Of a stretch of 64,000 bases of DNA, positions 11,577 through 24,647 are shown piece by piece. The stretch lies in the NCBI GenBank assembly GCA_949357655.1, contig CASHTG010000012.1, positions 3,720,001-3,784,000 of the forward strand. Direction: 5' to 3'. The notes under the pieces were generated by a model that saw only the letters and a program-made list of their open reading frames with translations, was not told where the DNA came from and ran no database searches. A program made the position numbers and the translations under genes. Position 1 is the first letter of the stretch. Each line of letters opens with the position of its first letter. Origin of the DNA: Parascedosporium putredinis (lineage: Eukaryota; Ascomycota; Sordariomycetes; Microascales; Microascaceae).

Positions 11577-13047
11577 CTACGCCGCCGAGGGCGCAACCGT
11601 GGCGCCCGCAACCTTCCCAGTGCACTCCCCAAAGCCGACCCGTCCATTACTACCACCCGCAAAGCCCTTCATTACCACGGTATCACCGTCCTCCAAGAAT
11701 CGACGAACAGCACCATTAGATCCCACAACCACGTCCTTCTTCCCTCCCTCCGACATCTCAAGGAGGCTGCCTCGCTGGTGCTCCTCGGGTCCGCTGATGG
11801 TACCGGATCCGAGGAGGTCGCCTGTGCGCATGGGGCATCCCCCAAGGTGTGGTGCGCGATCATTTGCGGAAAAGACCAGAGCAGGTTCTTCGCGCTGACT
11901 CGCGAAATAGTGGACGAATCTCCGTCGGGGGCTGGCAGGAGGAGGAAATTTCAGGCAAGTCAGCCTCAGCAATACCGCATGATGAACGACCTGAAGTAAG
12001 ATCCGACCCACCGGGATCGGGGAAACGGTGGGAGGGGAGGGATGGGGCAAGTTGATAAGGTATACATGTACTCACTCTTGAGCTCGACCTCGAGATTAAT
12101 GTCAAAGACGGGCTTCTCCGCCCCTTTCAGATAATCCTGCACCTCCGTCTTATTCTCCAGGGCTCGTGTCCGGAACGGCTCCAGAGCATCGGCCAGCACG
12201 ACCCACGGACTAATGGTCGTTCCAAAGTTCTTGCTATTAAACGGACCAAGGGGAACGTACTCCCAGGTCTGAATGTCCCTTGCGCTCCAATCGTTCAGCA
12301 GCACGTAGCCGAAAATGTAGTCCTCGGCGTCGTGGACAGAGATTTCGCTCCCCATCTCATTCGGCTTCGCAATCAAGCAACCAAACTCGAGCTCGAAATC
12401 CAGCCTTCGGCAAGGAGACGTAATAGGCTGGCTCGGCTGGCCCTCGGCAGGAGGCTGCGTCAGGATCTGGCCCCGCGGCCGCTTGATTGGAGTCCCGGAG
12501 ACGACCACGCTCGAGGCCCGACCGTGGTAGCCGACGGGGAGATGAGTGTAGTTGGGCTGCAGCGCCGCCTTGGGACCCCGGAACATGCAGCCTACGTGAA
12601 AGGCGTGATGGTAGCCCGCGTAGAAGTCTGTGTAGTCGCCAATGTCCATGGGCAGGTGCAGCCTCACAGACTTGGCGGGCACGATGACCCTCGCAATCCA
12701 AGAATCATCCTTTCGCAAAAGGAATCGTAGGTAGAATCTTGGGCAGACAAGACGGCCTGCAGGCGCTCCCTTGTCTTCTTGTGAAGAGGCCTTCCCAACT
12801 CCGCGAACGCGTTAAGGGTCGGTTTCGAAAACACTTCGCTATGCTCTTGGACAAAGTCGAAGACGTGGTGAAACTCGGGATGGCAGGAAAGCTCCTTCAT
12901 GTCCACCACGTAGTTTCCCACGGCCACTCCGACATGAGGCGCCGGCGATGCCGGGGTGCTGATGATGCCGAATGGGAGGTTCGCGAGGGAAAAGTCGCTG
13001 GCTGGATCAACGTCCAGCCATGATGTAAGTGGGGCACCGTGCTCCAT
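11577..13047 (-). CDS. fahA: Fumarylacetoacetase (fumarylacetoacetate hydrolase)
   Basis: Last step of tyrosine/phenylalanine degradation: hydrolyses fumarylacetoacetate to fumarate and acetoacetate in the cytosol. Exon 1 is 13047-12076, the intron 12075-11932 (GTGAGT...CCAG) and exon 2 11931-11577. Seen: N-terminal domain SWLDVDPASDFSLANLPFGI; catalytic domain with MDIGDYTDFYAGYHHA (metal Asp and catalytic His), LDFELEFG (metal-binding Glu pair), LNDWSARDIQTWEYVPLGPF and KNFGTTISPWVV; near the end GGCPMRTGDLLGSGTISG and VGFGEC. Repaired length is about 442 aa, slightly above the usual 420-430. Two breaks: A4 on the plus strand at 12717-12720 (DSF/LRKDD) and C5 at 11839-11843 (HTLG/GCPMR), each one base short. 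Homogentisate dioxygenase of the same pathway lies 15 kb away on the other strand. Confidence 0.97.
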
Positions 13048-14416
13048 GATGCGCACAAGACCTCGAGTGTGTGTATAATCCAGCGGACAGCTACCTTCAA
13101 TTCCCTGTCACAAAGGGAGTTTGGTTATTATAACTCAGATGGATCTTGCTCGGCAATGGACTGGCCGAGGTTCAGGTCGTCGTCAATTCATCCAGAAGCT
13201 TCGCATCGAGCCCTCAACTTGGTGGGGAAAGTTTAGTTAAGAAGCTCCACGTACGAGCTAGTTTTGTGCGCCAAACATCGAACTTTACAGTAATAGAGCA
13301 CGCCAATGCCTGATTCTCCAGTAATCCGATGCAGTGCGATTGAATGAGCGTGGAGGCGCATACATTTCGCCATGAGCCCGCGCCGGACACTTTGATTTCA
13401 AGCTTCGGCACCCAATGGCCCGATAACTAACCCGACGCAACCCGACGCCGGCCGAAAGCTCTCATTCCGCCAACGCCTTAAGCCTACGAACTCCGCCTGT
13501 TGCACAGCAGTTGCACAGCAGATTCCGGCTCTCTCGCTATTATACGGCGTATCATATTCAATGTTGATTTGATTGAACATTTTAAGGGTTAATTGTCTCC
13601 ACTACATTTCCCACAACCTTGTTTCCCCTCTTCAGTGGACGCAGCATCGCCTGTCAGCCTGTCTCCGCTCCAAGCAGGCGGCCAGATTGGGGACAGCGGA
13701 TGGAGGAGCGGAAAGGCGACGAGGCTTCCTCTCAAGGATCTGGGAGGGATTCGACTAGATCCTCCCATTTATAATCCACCCTTTCTTCCTCGTGCTTGGC
13801 CACGTTTTAGACGGCAGGGTGTTTCTTGGCTTTGGCTCACCACAAATGCGAATGCAACTTAGTTGACCAAGGATACACGAAAATGATAAAATTGACGGGG
13901 AGACTGATGGGTCAAGGTCGCACTGGCGTGGCCCCTCTTCTCTCACCTGTCATTCGAAAAATCAGCACATCCATGGATGGATGGATGGAAAGGAGAAAGA
14001 GTTGCCCATGTTGTGACACAGCTACATTCGGAGATTTAGAAGCGCAGGGGCCCGCTCCTTTGCCTGCCTTGTCCCTGCAATATATGCTTATAAGATATCT
14101 CGATGTTGAGGGGATGCATGCATTATAGTTGCCGATCATGCCCTTCTAGGTCTGTTCGACGAAAGAAGGCATTCGAAGGTTGGATCGCGGCATTCATCTC
14201 TGAAGTTGAGCTTTTGTTCTTTGTTTTCTTTTTTTTTTTCTCTTTCTTCTAACATCTCTCATGCTATGGCTCCGATGGCACAGTTTAAAATAAAAACAAA
14301 CACATTCCGCCTAGCTTGCGCAACAGGCCCGGCGGGAAAGAGGAAAGGAAATATGGGATAAATAATGAAACACGGGATGGCCAGCTTTTTTATTTATTTT
14401 TCAAAAGCATCTTGGC
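13048..14416. other. Non-coding DNA upstream of fahA
   Basis: Promoter side of fahA and 3' flank of the sulfotransferase-like gene. A TATA-like TATAAT on the minus strand sits about 30 bases upstream of the proposed fahA start. A short ATGG repeat lies near 13973-13990. No gene is seen. Confidence 0.6.
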
Positions 14417-15285
14417 TCAAGCCCAAAAGTACTGGTAAAGAACATACGAGACCCCGAAGAAAGCACACCATCCTAGGAAGCCCACGAACAAGAGCTGGTT
14501 ATACGTCTGCCTCGCGTCATCCCTCGAGTTGTTGTGCGGGAACGGCACGTCCGGCACGGGCAGGTTCAGGATCTTGCACAGCGGCTCCCAGCCGTCCTTG
14601 ACCTCGTACCAGTGCAGCTTGTCCTTGGGCACGACCTCCCTCAGGTGGTTCTCGTGGAGCTCGAGCGAGCCGGGGTTGAACATGTCGAGGTTGTAGCGGT
14701 AGAGGGCGAGCTGCTTGAACTTTCGCGCCAGAAGCCGTACTGGTTCACCTTGGGCACCCACATGAGGACGAAGGGCAGGTGGTAGTTGCTCGTCATGGTC
14801 ATCATGTCCTGCATGGAGCGCCACCAGGATTCGGGAGAGCGCGTGGTCGCGATGACGATGGCGTCGGGGTAGGTGTCCATGAGCTCGGGGGTGAGCGCGG
14901 CCGCGGGTAGATCCATGGTGGCGACGTAGCCGTCGAGGAGGGCGGCAACGAGGTACTGGATGTGCTTCCTGTCGGCGAAGGTCTTGTCCTTCTTGGCCGT
15001 CAACACCATCAGTTCGCCCCATTGGCGAATCTGCTGAAAGGTTCCGCCGGTGGAGTGGACCCCGGAATCGTGCACCGGGCCATTGAGAAGGATGGTGAGC
15101 GCCTGGTTCAGGGTCTTGGTGCCGGTTCGGGACCTAACCGCCGGACTAGTATTAGCACAATAACGTGACAAAGGGAGAAGGCCACAAAGCCCCAACGGGG
15201 CCTGGGTCCGGATGATGGCCTACATTCCCGCGCCAATGACCTGAAACTGGACCCCAGGCATGGGCTTTGCTGGCATTTGACCCAT
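14417..15285 (-). CDS. Sulfotransferase-family P-loop protein (Sulfotransfer_4 type) with C-terminal TM segment
   Basis: Members of this fungal family have a sulfotransferase fold and are often mis-named NAD-dependent epimerases; substrates are mostly unknown. Exon 1 (15285-15224) encodes MGQMPAKPMPGVQFQVIGAG. The intron is 15223-15134, with CTAATAC near its 3' end. Splicing rebuilds the nucleotide loop GAGMSRTGTKTL, with RTGTKT as the expected PAPS-phosphate-binding loop. Further landmarks: LNGPVHDSGV, the 3'-phosphate-contact-like TTRSPESWWRSM, and HLREVVPKDKLHWYEVKDGWEPLC. A C-terminal hydrophobic segment (LLFVGFLGWCAFFGVSYVLY) suggests a tail anchor. Repaired length is about 259 aa. One frame break at TTT 14721-14723 (GFWR/KFKQLALYRYN), one base short. 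Confidence 0.9.
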
Positions 15286-18216
15286 CTTGAAGCTTCTTTT
15301 CGGCTGCACCGAGAGGATACAGAGACGATGTGGGAAGGCAGATGGGAGGAGTCCCGATGTCGTCCAGCGGCCGGGAAGTTGTCGCGAAGGTGCGGTCTAG
15401 ATGCGTGCGTCCTTGTGTGTATCTTGATTCCTCTCGCTGAAGAACTTTTAAAAACTTGAACCTTGACACTTTCTGGAGCTCTTCCAAGGGTATCTCGAGT
15501 TCACGACGTATAGTGACACGACACACAACACACCCGAAAATAAAGAGACAAGAGAAAAGGAAAGCTGAGACGATCCTAACTTGCTTCGAGATGGTCAACC
15601 AAAGCTACTGAACCCAGCTTCCCAGGCCGCGCTGGCTCAACTTGGGCACGAGGAGCGTTGTTCTCTTATATAGCATCCGCCATTACCCCAAATCGGCTTT
15701 TGGGGCACACGACTGGACTTGATGCACCCCACATGCTCCGATCAATTAATAAAAGACCCCCTTTACTATATCAATCAATATCATGGCTTCCTGCGTCGCG
15801 AAATAATGGAGCATCCTCGTGAAAGGAAAGAGAAAAAAGTGATGCACCGTGGTGAACCAGGGGTGGCTGATGTGCCGGCTAAAGTACCCTCCCGACTAGT
15901 TTTTGGAGACGAGGTGTGCGTTCTCCAAAGTTGGAATCTGGCCAATTCATGGGATGACGGCGCCCCTTGGCTTCTTTCAGGATTAGGCGATGACGCGCTT
16001 CTCTTTGAGGCTAATGAGGTTGGACTTTGAGCTAATATCATCGATAGAGGCCATGCCCATATATCCCTGCGAATGGCTTGTCAGAGAAGGCCCGGAGCGG
16101 GCGAGCAAGCACCCATCGCATCACAACGCATGTCTCGGATGGGGATGGGGCTGTGGGAACGCCAGCATTTCGGAAAAGCCGCCGAGGATAAGACAAAGAC
16201 GACGAGAGCAGGAATGTACAGCTATCCTTGGAACTGTAGCCAGGAAACATGAGACACAGAACCGAGACTCGAGACGACAATTGGAGACTCGCCGTGTTCC
16301 TCTTCTCGCCCGTTGTTGATTTTCGTCCCTTTTTCCCTTTTTTTTTTTTTTTTTTCTTTCTCCCATTCTTCCTCTCTTTGCTTGCACATAGTGTCCCATC
16401 TGCGTGCTCGCACTTTCTCTTCAACCTTGCCGCCGCCGTTACAGCCTCCAGTCTCCAGTCCAGACTTGGTTGCGGGAAAGTTGTATAAGTCTAACGGATC
16501 TACAGTTTGTGATCCCCCTATGGGTATAGTTCCCTTCCGACTTTTCCGATCTAGATCAATTGATAATACTTTGTTCTTTCTCGTTCAGTGTCCCATTTCT
16601 TGGCCTTGCCTACCTGTACTAATTAGCCCTTGCTTCTATTTTGCCCTCCTGCTGGTCCCTTTCTGTCTTTGTTGCTTTTCCTCTCGACTCTTTCTTCGTT
16701 GCTGCCAGTCTCTCGGCTCCCCTCCACCCAGCTCGACAGCTCGACGTCGACGTGCAAGTCGCCCGTCAAGCCACCAACACGGCATCGTGCCAGCTTCCCC
16801 AGATTCAATGAGACCCTCTTGTATCACTAATCCCTATTTTCCCCGCTCGTTTCCGACCCGTCGTGGGGCAAAAAGCCACGCAACGTAAGCCTAAAGACAC
16901 AAAGGCACAACCCGACGTCGGAGTTGTTCGAGACGAGAAACGAAAGGCGGAAGGAGATTGGACTTGACACAGATTTGACGGTTTACTCATCATCGCCTGT
17001 CACTTTATTTTATCCCGATGTCCAGCGAAGAGACGAGGAATCGTCTCCGTTGGTTTATTAATCCTTTCCACTCTATCCACTGGGCCGCTACATCAATTGA
17101 TCCAATGTACGAAGTCGAACAGAGAGCATTGGCTCCCATCGGGTGACAGTTTCAACCCTGAAAGCAGTTTCCCTCTTCCCGCCCGTACTCTAGTACTCCA
17201 TACACGTACGATGTACCTCTGATCTCTTTTTTCTAATCATTTCTTCCACTCTCTCAGTGCTACTTGTATTTTCCACTCTCCCGATTGTCGTTTCCACCCG
17301 TGTCTACCACCCTTGGAGCCAGATCCCATTCTGCCATCTCGTCCCCTTTTCGCCTTTATCTCTTCATTAACCATACCTTTGGCCGCGTCATCTGCCACCC
17401 GCCACGCGGCGACTTGGTCCCCGTTTAGATGCTTCCTCCACTTCGGAGGTTTGTTCGGCATCGAAACACGGGACTGTCAACCCAAAGAAACTTGGTTGTT
17501 TTGGGTTGGAAGGAATCTGGGGGCCGCTGTCAAGTTTTGCTACACTCTCTTGACGCTCTGGAGACGGCTCGAAGTCTTGTGGACCCGGGCGTGATAGGCT
17601 AGTTAAAAACCCCCGACACATTCATATGCTTGTGAATACCCCGTTTTATATTGAACGAGCAAAGAGGCGATAAAAAGAAACAGCGACGTGGTGCGTAGGT
17701 GAAAGGGCCGAGCCATTACTGCCCCGGACCTTCTTTTTCCTTTTTTTTTTAAAAAAACGCGGCTATCCCGCAAGAGAATGTGGCCACCGAGATTAGACAT
17801 GGTGTTTCAAGCCACATCGGTAAGCAAAACCGGAATGTCACAGAAGCAAGCGAGGGTCTGAAGAGACAAAGAACTTGCAGGGTCCTCAGAGGGGTATCGT
17901 TACTATTCTAAGCTGAAATTAAATACAGCTGGACAGAGGCGCGGATGTGCGCACCTGCACTATATCGCACCGAAATTCGCACCAGGAGATCAATATAACC
18001 GGGGCCAAGTCGGCTTGAGGTCCGAAGATGACCTGACCGAAAAGAAAAAGAAAAAAAGAAAGCTGGGAGGACAAGAAGAGGAGGGAAAAGCAAAACCAAA
18101 ACAAAGAAAGAGCTAGAATGAGAGTGAGAATCCTCGTCTCCTACATCCTGTCGACGACTTCCCTCCGTCCTATCCCTTGTGGAAAACATCGTAAAAGACT
18201 TGGCGTGTTTGCAACC
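15286..18216. other. Long non-coding region
   Basis: About 2.9 kb between the sulfotransferase-like gene and the seven-TM gene. It holds pyrimidine-rich tracts (16.3-16.9 kb and 17.2-17.4 kb) and poly-T runs, but no frame with domain-like sequence. An unrecognised short gene cannot be excluded. Confidence 0.55.
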
Positions 18217-18626
18217 CTATGCAAACCGATGCGAAAGTACGGCATCGTCCTTCGCCTGCGCCGGAACCTGCGCCTGCGCCTGCGCCTGAGGTCCACCTGT
18301 GACCGGTGCCACCCCGTACGCTCCCTCCATCCTCGCTGGCACCATTACCTGCGCCGGCGGTTGGGGGTCATCCCGAGCGCTGTGCCGGGGACCGATCCTG
18401 CCGAGTAATAGCCACCGGGTGGGGCCACAGGAGCACGCAGCGCGCCACGCGGGCCGGGGGCCATACCCGGAACGAACACGGGGTCGTCGTCAACATCGTC
18501 GTTAATTTCGCCCTCGCGGATGGCGACATATTCTCGGGGTAGGCCTGCAGTGAGGCCGCGGTCGATACCGACTGCAATTAGGAGTGTTAGCATTCAACAT
18601 ACCATTAGGTAGATGGGAGTGGCAAG

Positions 18627-18665
<39 letters not shown>

Positions 18666-19817
18666 CGACTTACCAATAGCGCTGTGAACCACTTCGTAGA
18701 TCAAAGGTATCCACAAGGCAACCGCCAAACCCTGGCCTAGGTCAAACACGTTGGCCTTGATCCACGACGTCTTGCTGACAAAGATATAGAGGATGAGTAA
18801 AAACGCCCAGACGGCAAGGAAGCCAAGGACCGCGTAGAGCAAGATGAGGGCGCGCAACCCGCGCCGGATGGTGGGTTTTGCCCACATCTTTGTCCGCCGC
18901 AGCGGAAAAAGGGCAAGACGCAGCTGATGACCAGGGCGAAGAGGGCGGGGCACCACGCGCCGACGCCGTGCGTGAAGAAGAGGCACGCCATCAGCACGCC
19001 GCTGGGGATAAAGTCATCTGGGCAGATGCGCGAGAAGGAGGTTTGGCGAGAGCCCGAGGAGCCGAGATTGTTGATGATGATGGCGATGGCGGAGAGCAGC
19101 CAGGTGAAGACGAGGAGGGGCGCGTCGAGCCACTGGCGGCGAGAGCCCCACAGATAGGCGGGAACGGTGGCGGCGAGGGAGAAGTAGGTGATGGCGACGG
19201 CGAGCAGCTGGTGGCCGTAAGGGCGAACGCGGCCGCCAACCTCGCCCAGGGACTCGACGTGCGAATTGTGCACCGCGTCGGCCAAGAGGCCGATGGAGGA
19301 GCCGAGGCACAGGATGATGGCGCAGATGAAGAAGTGGCGGGTGGATCCGTAAAGGCGTAGATGACGCGGTCGAACACGGTGAACCGGGAGACTTGGGGAA
19401 TCCTGGAGGCATCGGGGTGGTGCGTCTGAAGATCACCATGGCCATGATGCAGTAGCACAGCACCAGGACGGCTTCTAGGCCCAGCGAGACCAGCATGCCC
19501 ACTCCCATGCCCGTGTTGTCGACGTGCGCGGTCGTGGCGGCGCAAAGCTGCCTCTGGCACGGCGCGAACCCTTCTTCGAACCGGTAGAGGTCGAAGTTGG
19601 GTTGCCAGAAATAGTCGTGATACTCGATAATGGTGTCGCTGCTCAGGTTCTCTCCCGGAAACATGGCCTTGAAGAATGTCGCGGCGTCCCCGTACGAGGG
19701 CTCCGGGTAGCCTCCGAGGAGCATGCCCTGCGCGTATGAGGCTGTCGCGTCGCAGTCATTCTGGAATGGGAGATTGTACGCCCGTCGCGGGGTGTCACCC
19801 CACGGCGCGGAATTCAT
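18217..19817 (-). CDS. Seven-transmembrane protein of unknown function
   Basis: I do not recognise the family. Exon 1 is 19817-18674; the intron 18673-18572 contains a CA/TG microsatellite; exon 2 starts at 18571. An N-terminal soluble region of ~125 residues (NDCDATASYAQG, CQRQLC) precedes seven hydrophobic segments, for example MGVGMLVSLGLEAVLVLCYC, HFFICAIILCLGSSIGLLAD, LVFTWLLSAIAIIINNLG and LILLYAVLGFLAVWAFLLIL. A cytosol-like tail follows (REYVAIREGEINDDVDDDP). Frame breaks: G4 at 19414-19417, CC at 19347-19348 and A5 at 18906-18910. A fourth deficit at G5 18363-18367 would extend the tail with repeated QA units to a stop at 18217, about 500 aa in total. As written the tail stops at 18345. 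A receptor-like role is conceivable but unsupported. Confidence 0.75.
18629..18664. repeat. TG microsatellite inside an intron
   Basis: About 18 TG units within the single intron of the seven-TM gene, between its 5' splice site at 18673 and its 3' splice site at 18572. Confidence 0.95.
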
Positions 19818-22800
19818 TCTGGAGAAGGAGGAAAGAAAAAAACCAATGCTGGTGGGGCCGTGATCACAAGAGAAGAAACTTGGGGACGTGTCGGCTCGGG
19901 CTCACCTTCTCCGGATTGAAAAGAGTGACAGGAGAAATGTGGGAAATTATGCCCTTCCTAATATCAAGCGAGCGTGCTGCTTTAGAGAAGCTAGGATCCC
20001 CAAAGATACCCACCAGGCATGCGCAGTTGAAAACTTCACAAGCGCTGTTTGCCGTGAATGCGGCGCTCAGCAAAAAGAGAGAAAGATGAGAAGCGATGAA
20101 ATCCTGAAATGCTGAGTTGCTCCTCGATTAAACTCGGCTTCGCCCCCAGCTTGGCGGGATGTGGGGGCGGGCTTTGCTTTGCTTTGCGTTACTCCCCAAG
20201 GCTTCGCCCCTGAACAAGACCAATTTCTTATTTCCCTCGCGTTGTAGGATTTTCTCTCTGGCGATGTAGGATTCCAACGCCAATGCTGCGCCGCAGTGGA
20301 CCAAAAAGCGGAAGATGCCGCCGAGATGGGTCTATGCGGACATGTTGCGGAACAGCGCAGCAGGCAGCGCTCGCTCCCAAATTTAATAGTTGGTTGGCCC
20401 GATTCCTTTGCGGGTTCACATTCTTCGTGAGTCTCTCTGTACAAAGGCCATACATTTCGTGATCAAGAATTTCATCGCACTCTTGATGGTCCCCTCAATC
20501 GGCAATTTTCTGCCTTGAGTGGAGCGAAGGCGAGTTCGTAGCCCTGTCCAAGGCAGGAACCGGCAGCCGGACCCACAGGACCAGGCTTGTTCTGGCCTGC
20601 CTATTCATCTCCCGGGGCTACTAGGGGCACCGCCCAGATGAGGGCTGCGTGCAATAGGGCAAAGATGCGAATGTGAAAGAAGAGATTTCCATTATTTGAC
20701 AAAGACAAAGGAAAGATCCGATCCAATAACATGTGGAGTATCTTCTAGAGCACCTTCTAGTCGCAAGAAGAGGCTGGATGGAGAACAATGAACGCGCCCA
20801 TGTAAGGAACGGTCTCTGAGGACCAATCTCGTAGGCTGCAACTAGATCCATCGGAAACGCCACCCTTGGATGCTTCATTCGAGCGTGTCCATTTTCGCTG
20901 GTTCGTTTCACTGTAGAGGAACAGCAATGTATCGGCGTGGCTGCCTGCGTGTTGAATCACCCAACGTATTAGAGCTCATGGAACAGAGGCGATGTGTGCC
21001 AGGTGCCATTCTCCATCTCTTCCACCAGTAGAGTAGTGTCCAAGCCTGCCAAGCCGGTCACGATCCCAAGGCAGCACCACTGCAGCGTTTTGTCCTGCTC
21101 CTCGGGCATACCCAACTTTTGAGTGTGTGGACCGCCGGGTCGCCCTTTCATGAACCACGTGAGCCCAATTTCCGCCCGAGATGCGCTCACATTTTAGTCA
21201 ACGATAGCAAAAGGCTCGCAGAGGTCGAGGCAAGGAAGAAGTGATATCCATAGATGTGAATGGAAGTTCGGCGCTTCGAGGCGAATGGTGGGCAAGCAAA
21301 GTCGGACCTGTGTTTCATGTTTCAAGTCTCAGCTTTTTCTCGAATGTGGTTGGCAGATCCAGGGGCAAATCGCCAAAGGGAACGAGACTCGAGACCTTAG
21401 TGGTCTTGGTCGTCGAAGAAAGAGGAGCACGCACTTTGAGGGGGATTGGGGAATGGGGAATGTGATGGCCAAGACTCGCACGGTCCATGTATCCCCAAGA
21501 ATAGAAGTACATGACCGGGTCCCGTAAATTGCAGGCACGCTCCCGTACTGCGCCACGGCGTGAGACAAAAACCTGGCTGCTGGGTATTGAGTTCCTGCAC
21601 CCCTTCGCTTGGGCGCTAGACATCTCAGTGCTGGATCCAGGGGCCCAGTTGCCCAACCCCATGCGAGGAGTCGTCACCCCAACGCCCTTCTGATGCCACT
21701 AGGGTTTCCATGTGCACTCACTTGATCGGTAATACGAATGCAAATGGGCGGGAAAGACGAGGATCTGGAGATCCTTTTTTGTCCGTTTCTTTTCTTTTCT
21801 TTTTCCTTTCTCTCCTTTCGTCATCTGTTCCTTGTGGCCCAGCTTGTGCTCTTCGTTATTGACCTCTGTGCTCCCTAGTGCTCTCTGTGGTGATGGCTCT
21901 AATCGACGTTGCATGACCGAGCTCAAGAAGCTCCGAGCAATATGCAACGTTGAGCTGTAAGCGGATTAACCACTTTCAGGATTTGGCTTCGAGATCGCTC
22001 ACGCCCGTTCTATTGGACGATACGCTTCCAACGCTCGCATGAAGCCAATCACCCAGCCCACCTTGATAGGTCCATGCTTGCCATCCATTTCTCCCGTTAC
22101 CACTTTATCTCCGTCCCATCTTCGCCACCCTTGCTTCAGGAAACTCAAGACCCATTTCCGGTCGTCGTGGGTTTCTCGACAAGGCGAATCAGGAACAGTC
22201 CTTTCGGGATTGGTGCCGAATGTGGACTCGTTTTTTGCATCCCCTTTTGCCCCCTAAAGGCATTCTGTTTCGCTTTGAAAATACGAAGCGAATATTTCCC
22301 ACTTTCAGGCACACGAGAGCATCAAGGGGTGGCGGCTCGCCCTCGTGGCGCCGCCTGGTAGTTGCTAGCCGAGGAGACCAGCCTTGGTATCGGTGATCGA
22401 CACCTCCCGTAATAAACCAGCTATAGTTTTTCATATCAAGGTTTCTTGGTTGGTTCCATGATTCCAGAAAACGGCATCTTTGTATCAGAGTCTAGAAGAC
22501 GCAGAAGGCTCCCTTTCTCCGTCCCCTCCTCCTCCGCTTGGAAATAGATCAGTGTGATTACCCCTCCCTTTTGATGAGCACAGCAGATATCTCAAGGTCC
22601 AAACCCCTGGACCCCCGCTCAGTGCCACAATGGCCAGTGCATAAATGGTCCATTGATGGCGTGGCCCGGCCCCTGCTCTGAATAGAATCCTCAGCATAAT
22701 TAAAGTCCAGGAGCCCGAGTGGAGCGCGAGCTCTTTGGGTGCCGCGGAGGCTCGGTATTGGTGGGAAGGAAGGGAGCCAAGGCGCCCCCGCCGAGTTCGA

Positions 22801-23737
22801 CAACAACGCTGCTTTTTTCTCTTTTCTTTTTCACCAGTTGATGGTGTTACAGGTTTACCCCTGCTTTCCTCGTCTTGACCTCGCCACAGCGTCCATCTTC
22901 TGGTGATCCTCTCTCTCTCCCTCTCGATGGATCCTGGGATTAAAATAAAATAAAAAAAACCTGTACGAAATAGTAAAGTCATGGGCGAAGACGCCGGGCA
23001 CACCCACGAACCCCTGTTCGTCCACCCCTCCTCCACTGGCCATGGCTGGCTAGTCGTTCAGGCGATGGGGACCTGACCTGCTCTTCACTTGCGATGAGAT
23101 GACATCCAGATGGCCCCAACACGATGGACACCCTGCGTAGATCTTGGCCCACCCCCGATTGGATGATCCAGTCCAAGGTGTGAGCCGAAATGGCACCCTC
23201 CCCAGAGAGCATCCTCAAAAGACTGCCCCTTGCTCGTACAAGTATTAGAGCCAGTTCCTATTTAATATTCCAAGTTGCCTCACTCACCCCGGCGCTTCTG
23301 TGTTGCGATGTTCTGGCTTTCTTCCTCTCTTCTTCATGGTTGATCCAACCTTCTTACATTCTCTTTGTCGCTCCTTCCTTGTCCCTTTGGGCCATCGCGG
23401 AGCCTAGCAGGCCTTTGTTCTTTTCTTCTCGATACCTCTTTCTCGCTTCGCCATTCTGTTTCCGACCGGCCTTTTGATCGATCCCGATTCTTGCGCTTCA
23501 TCGACTGAAACGTACCTTTGAAACTGATTGTGAAGGATACCTTCTTTTTGGCAATCATATTCCAATACACTCCTGGAGAGCAACCCTTTCACTTTTGAAC
23601 CCTCTTTTCAATATCAAACCACACTTCTTCTTTCTCGGCCCAATCCCACGATCAGCCTGTGCTCATCACCTTGAGCTCCTGACGCATAGAGCATCTAACC
23701 TTCTTTTTCGCGTTCTGGCTTCGACGAAACCGCCATC
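19818..23737. other. Long non-coding region (3.9 kb)
   Basis: Lies between the divergently transcribed seven-TM gene (-) and the GH16 gene (+). No recognisable gene is seen on either strand. The last few hundred bases (23.2-23.7 kb) are C/T-rich, typical of a promoter and 5' leader for the GH16 gene. Confidence 0.55.
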
Positions 23738-24647
23738 ATGAAATCCGTTGGCGTTCTTCTCCTGGCTTTTAGCCAGCTTACCGCTGCCTGGCAGGCCCGT
23801 CCTATTACGGCTTTCGCCTTGTTTGGCAGGATGACTTTAACGGCGCTGCCGGCGAGCTCCCAAACGACAACAACTGGGAGTTGGTGACGAATGTCAAGGT
23901 CAACAACGAACTCCAAGACTACACCACATCGAACCGAAATCTGCAGCGAAGTGGCGGCAACACGCTCCAAATTGTCCCCTGGTATGAAGGAAACCGGTGG
24001 ACCTCTGGCCGCGTCGAGTCCAAGTATGAATTCACCCCTACATCCGGGAGCGTCACCATGGTGGAGGCGAGCATCCGGTTTGGCGATAACCCCACTGTCA
24101 ACAAGAGGGGATACTGGCCCGCATTCTGGCTCCTCGGAGCCGCGATTAGGAACGGGGTCGACTGGCCTCGATGCGGCGAGATTGATATCCTCGAGACCGT
24201 CAACGGCCAACTTGAAGGCTTCGGGACGGTCCACTGCGACATCTATCCGGGGGCGCCTGCAACGAACCCATGGGCCGTGGCGCGACGGTTGCCTTTGCCG
24301 ATCAGGGTTGGCACACTTGGCGAGTTTCTTGGGATCGCCGACCTGCGGACTGGACCCAGCAAACCATTACTTGGTATCGCGATGAGCAGCAATTCCATCA
24401 GATTTCCGGCGCTGCTATTGCCAGCGAAGGCATCTGGAAAACCCTCGCTCAGGCTCCCTTGTTCTTCATTCTCAATGTTGCCGTTGGTGGAAACTTGGTG
24501 AGTATCTAACACGATTGGCCTACAATTCTTTCTTGACTCACTGCTAACATGTTTCTTTGGTAGCCTGGAGATCCAGACAGCAATACACGTGATGGGTATG
24601 GCAGCATGATGGAGGTAGGATATGTTGCTCACTATGTTCAGAGCTGA
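23738..24647 (+). CDS. Secreted glycoside hydrolase family 16, endo-1,3(4)-beta-glucanase-like
   Basis: Retaining endoglucanase of the GH16 fold, probably acting on beta-1,3-glucans outside the cell or in the wall. The start at 23738 gives the signal peptide MKSVGVLLLAFSQLTAAWQA. The domain begins YYGFRLVWQDDFNG. The active site is seen as WPRCGEIDILETVNG (E-I-D-I-x-E: nucleophile, Asp and acid/base), preceded by GYWPAFWLLG. Downstream are QGWHTWRVSWD and ITWYRDEQQFHQI. Exon 1 ends at 24497, the intron is 24498-24563 (GTGAGT...TAG, with CTAAC) and exon 2 ends SMMEVGYVAHYVQS at the stop 24645-24647. Repaired length is about 281 aa. Two breaks: CCC at 23796-23798 and G5 at 24249-24253 (YPG/GACNEPMG), each one base short. 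No GPI signal is seen, so secretion into the medium is likely. Confidence 0.94.
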
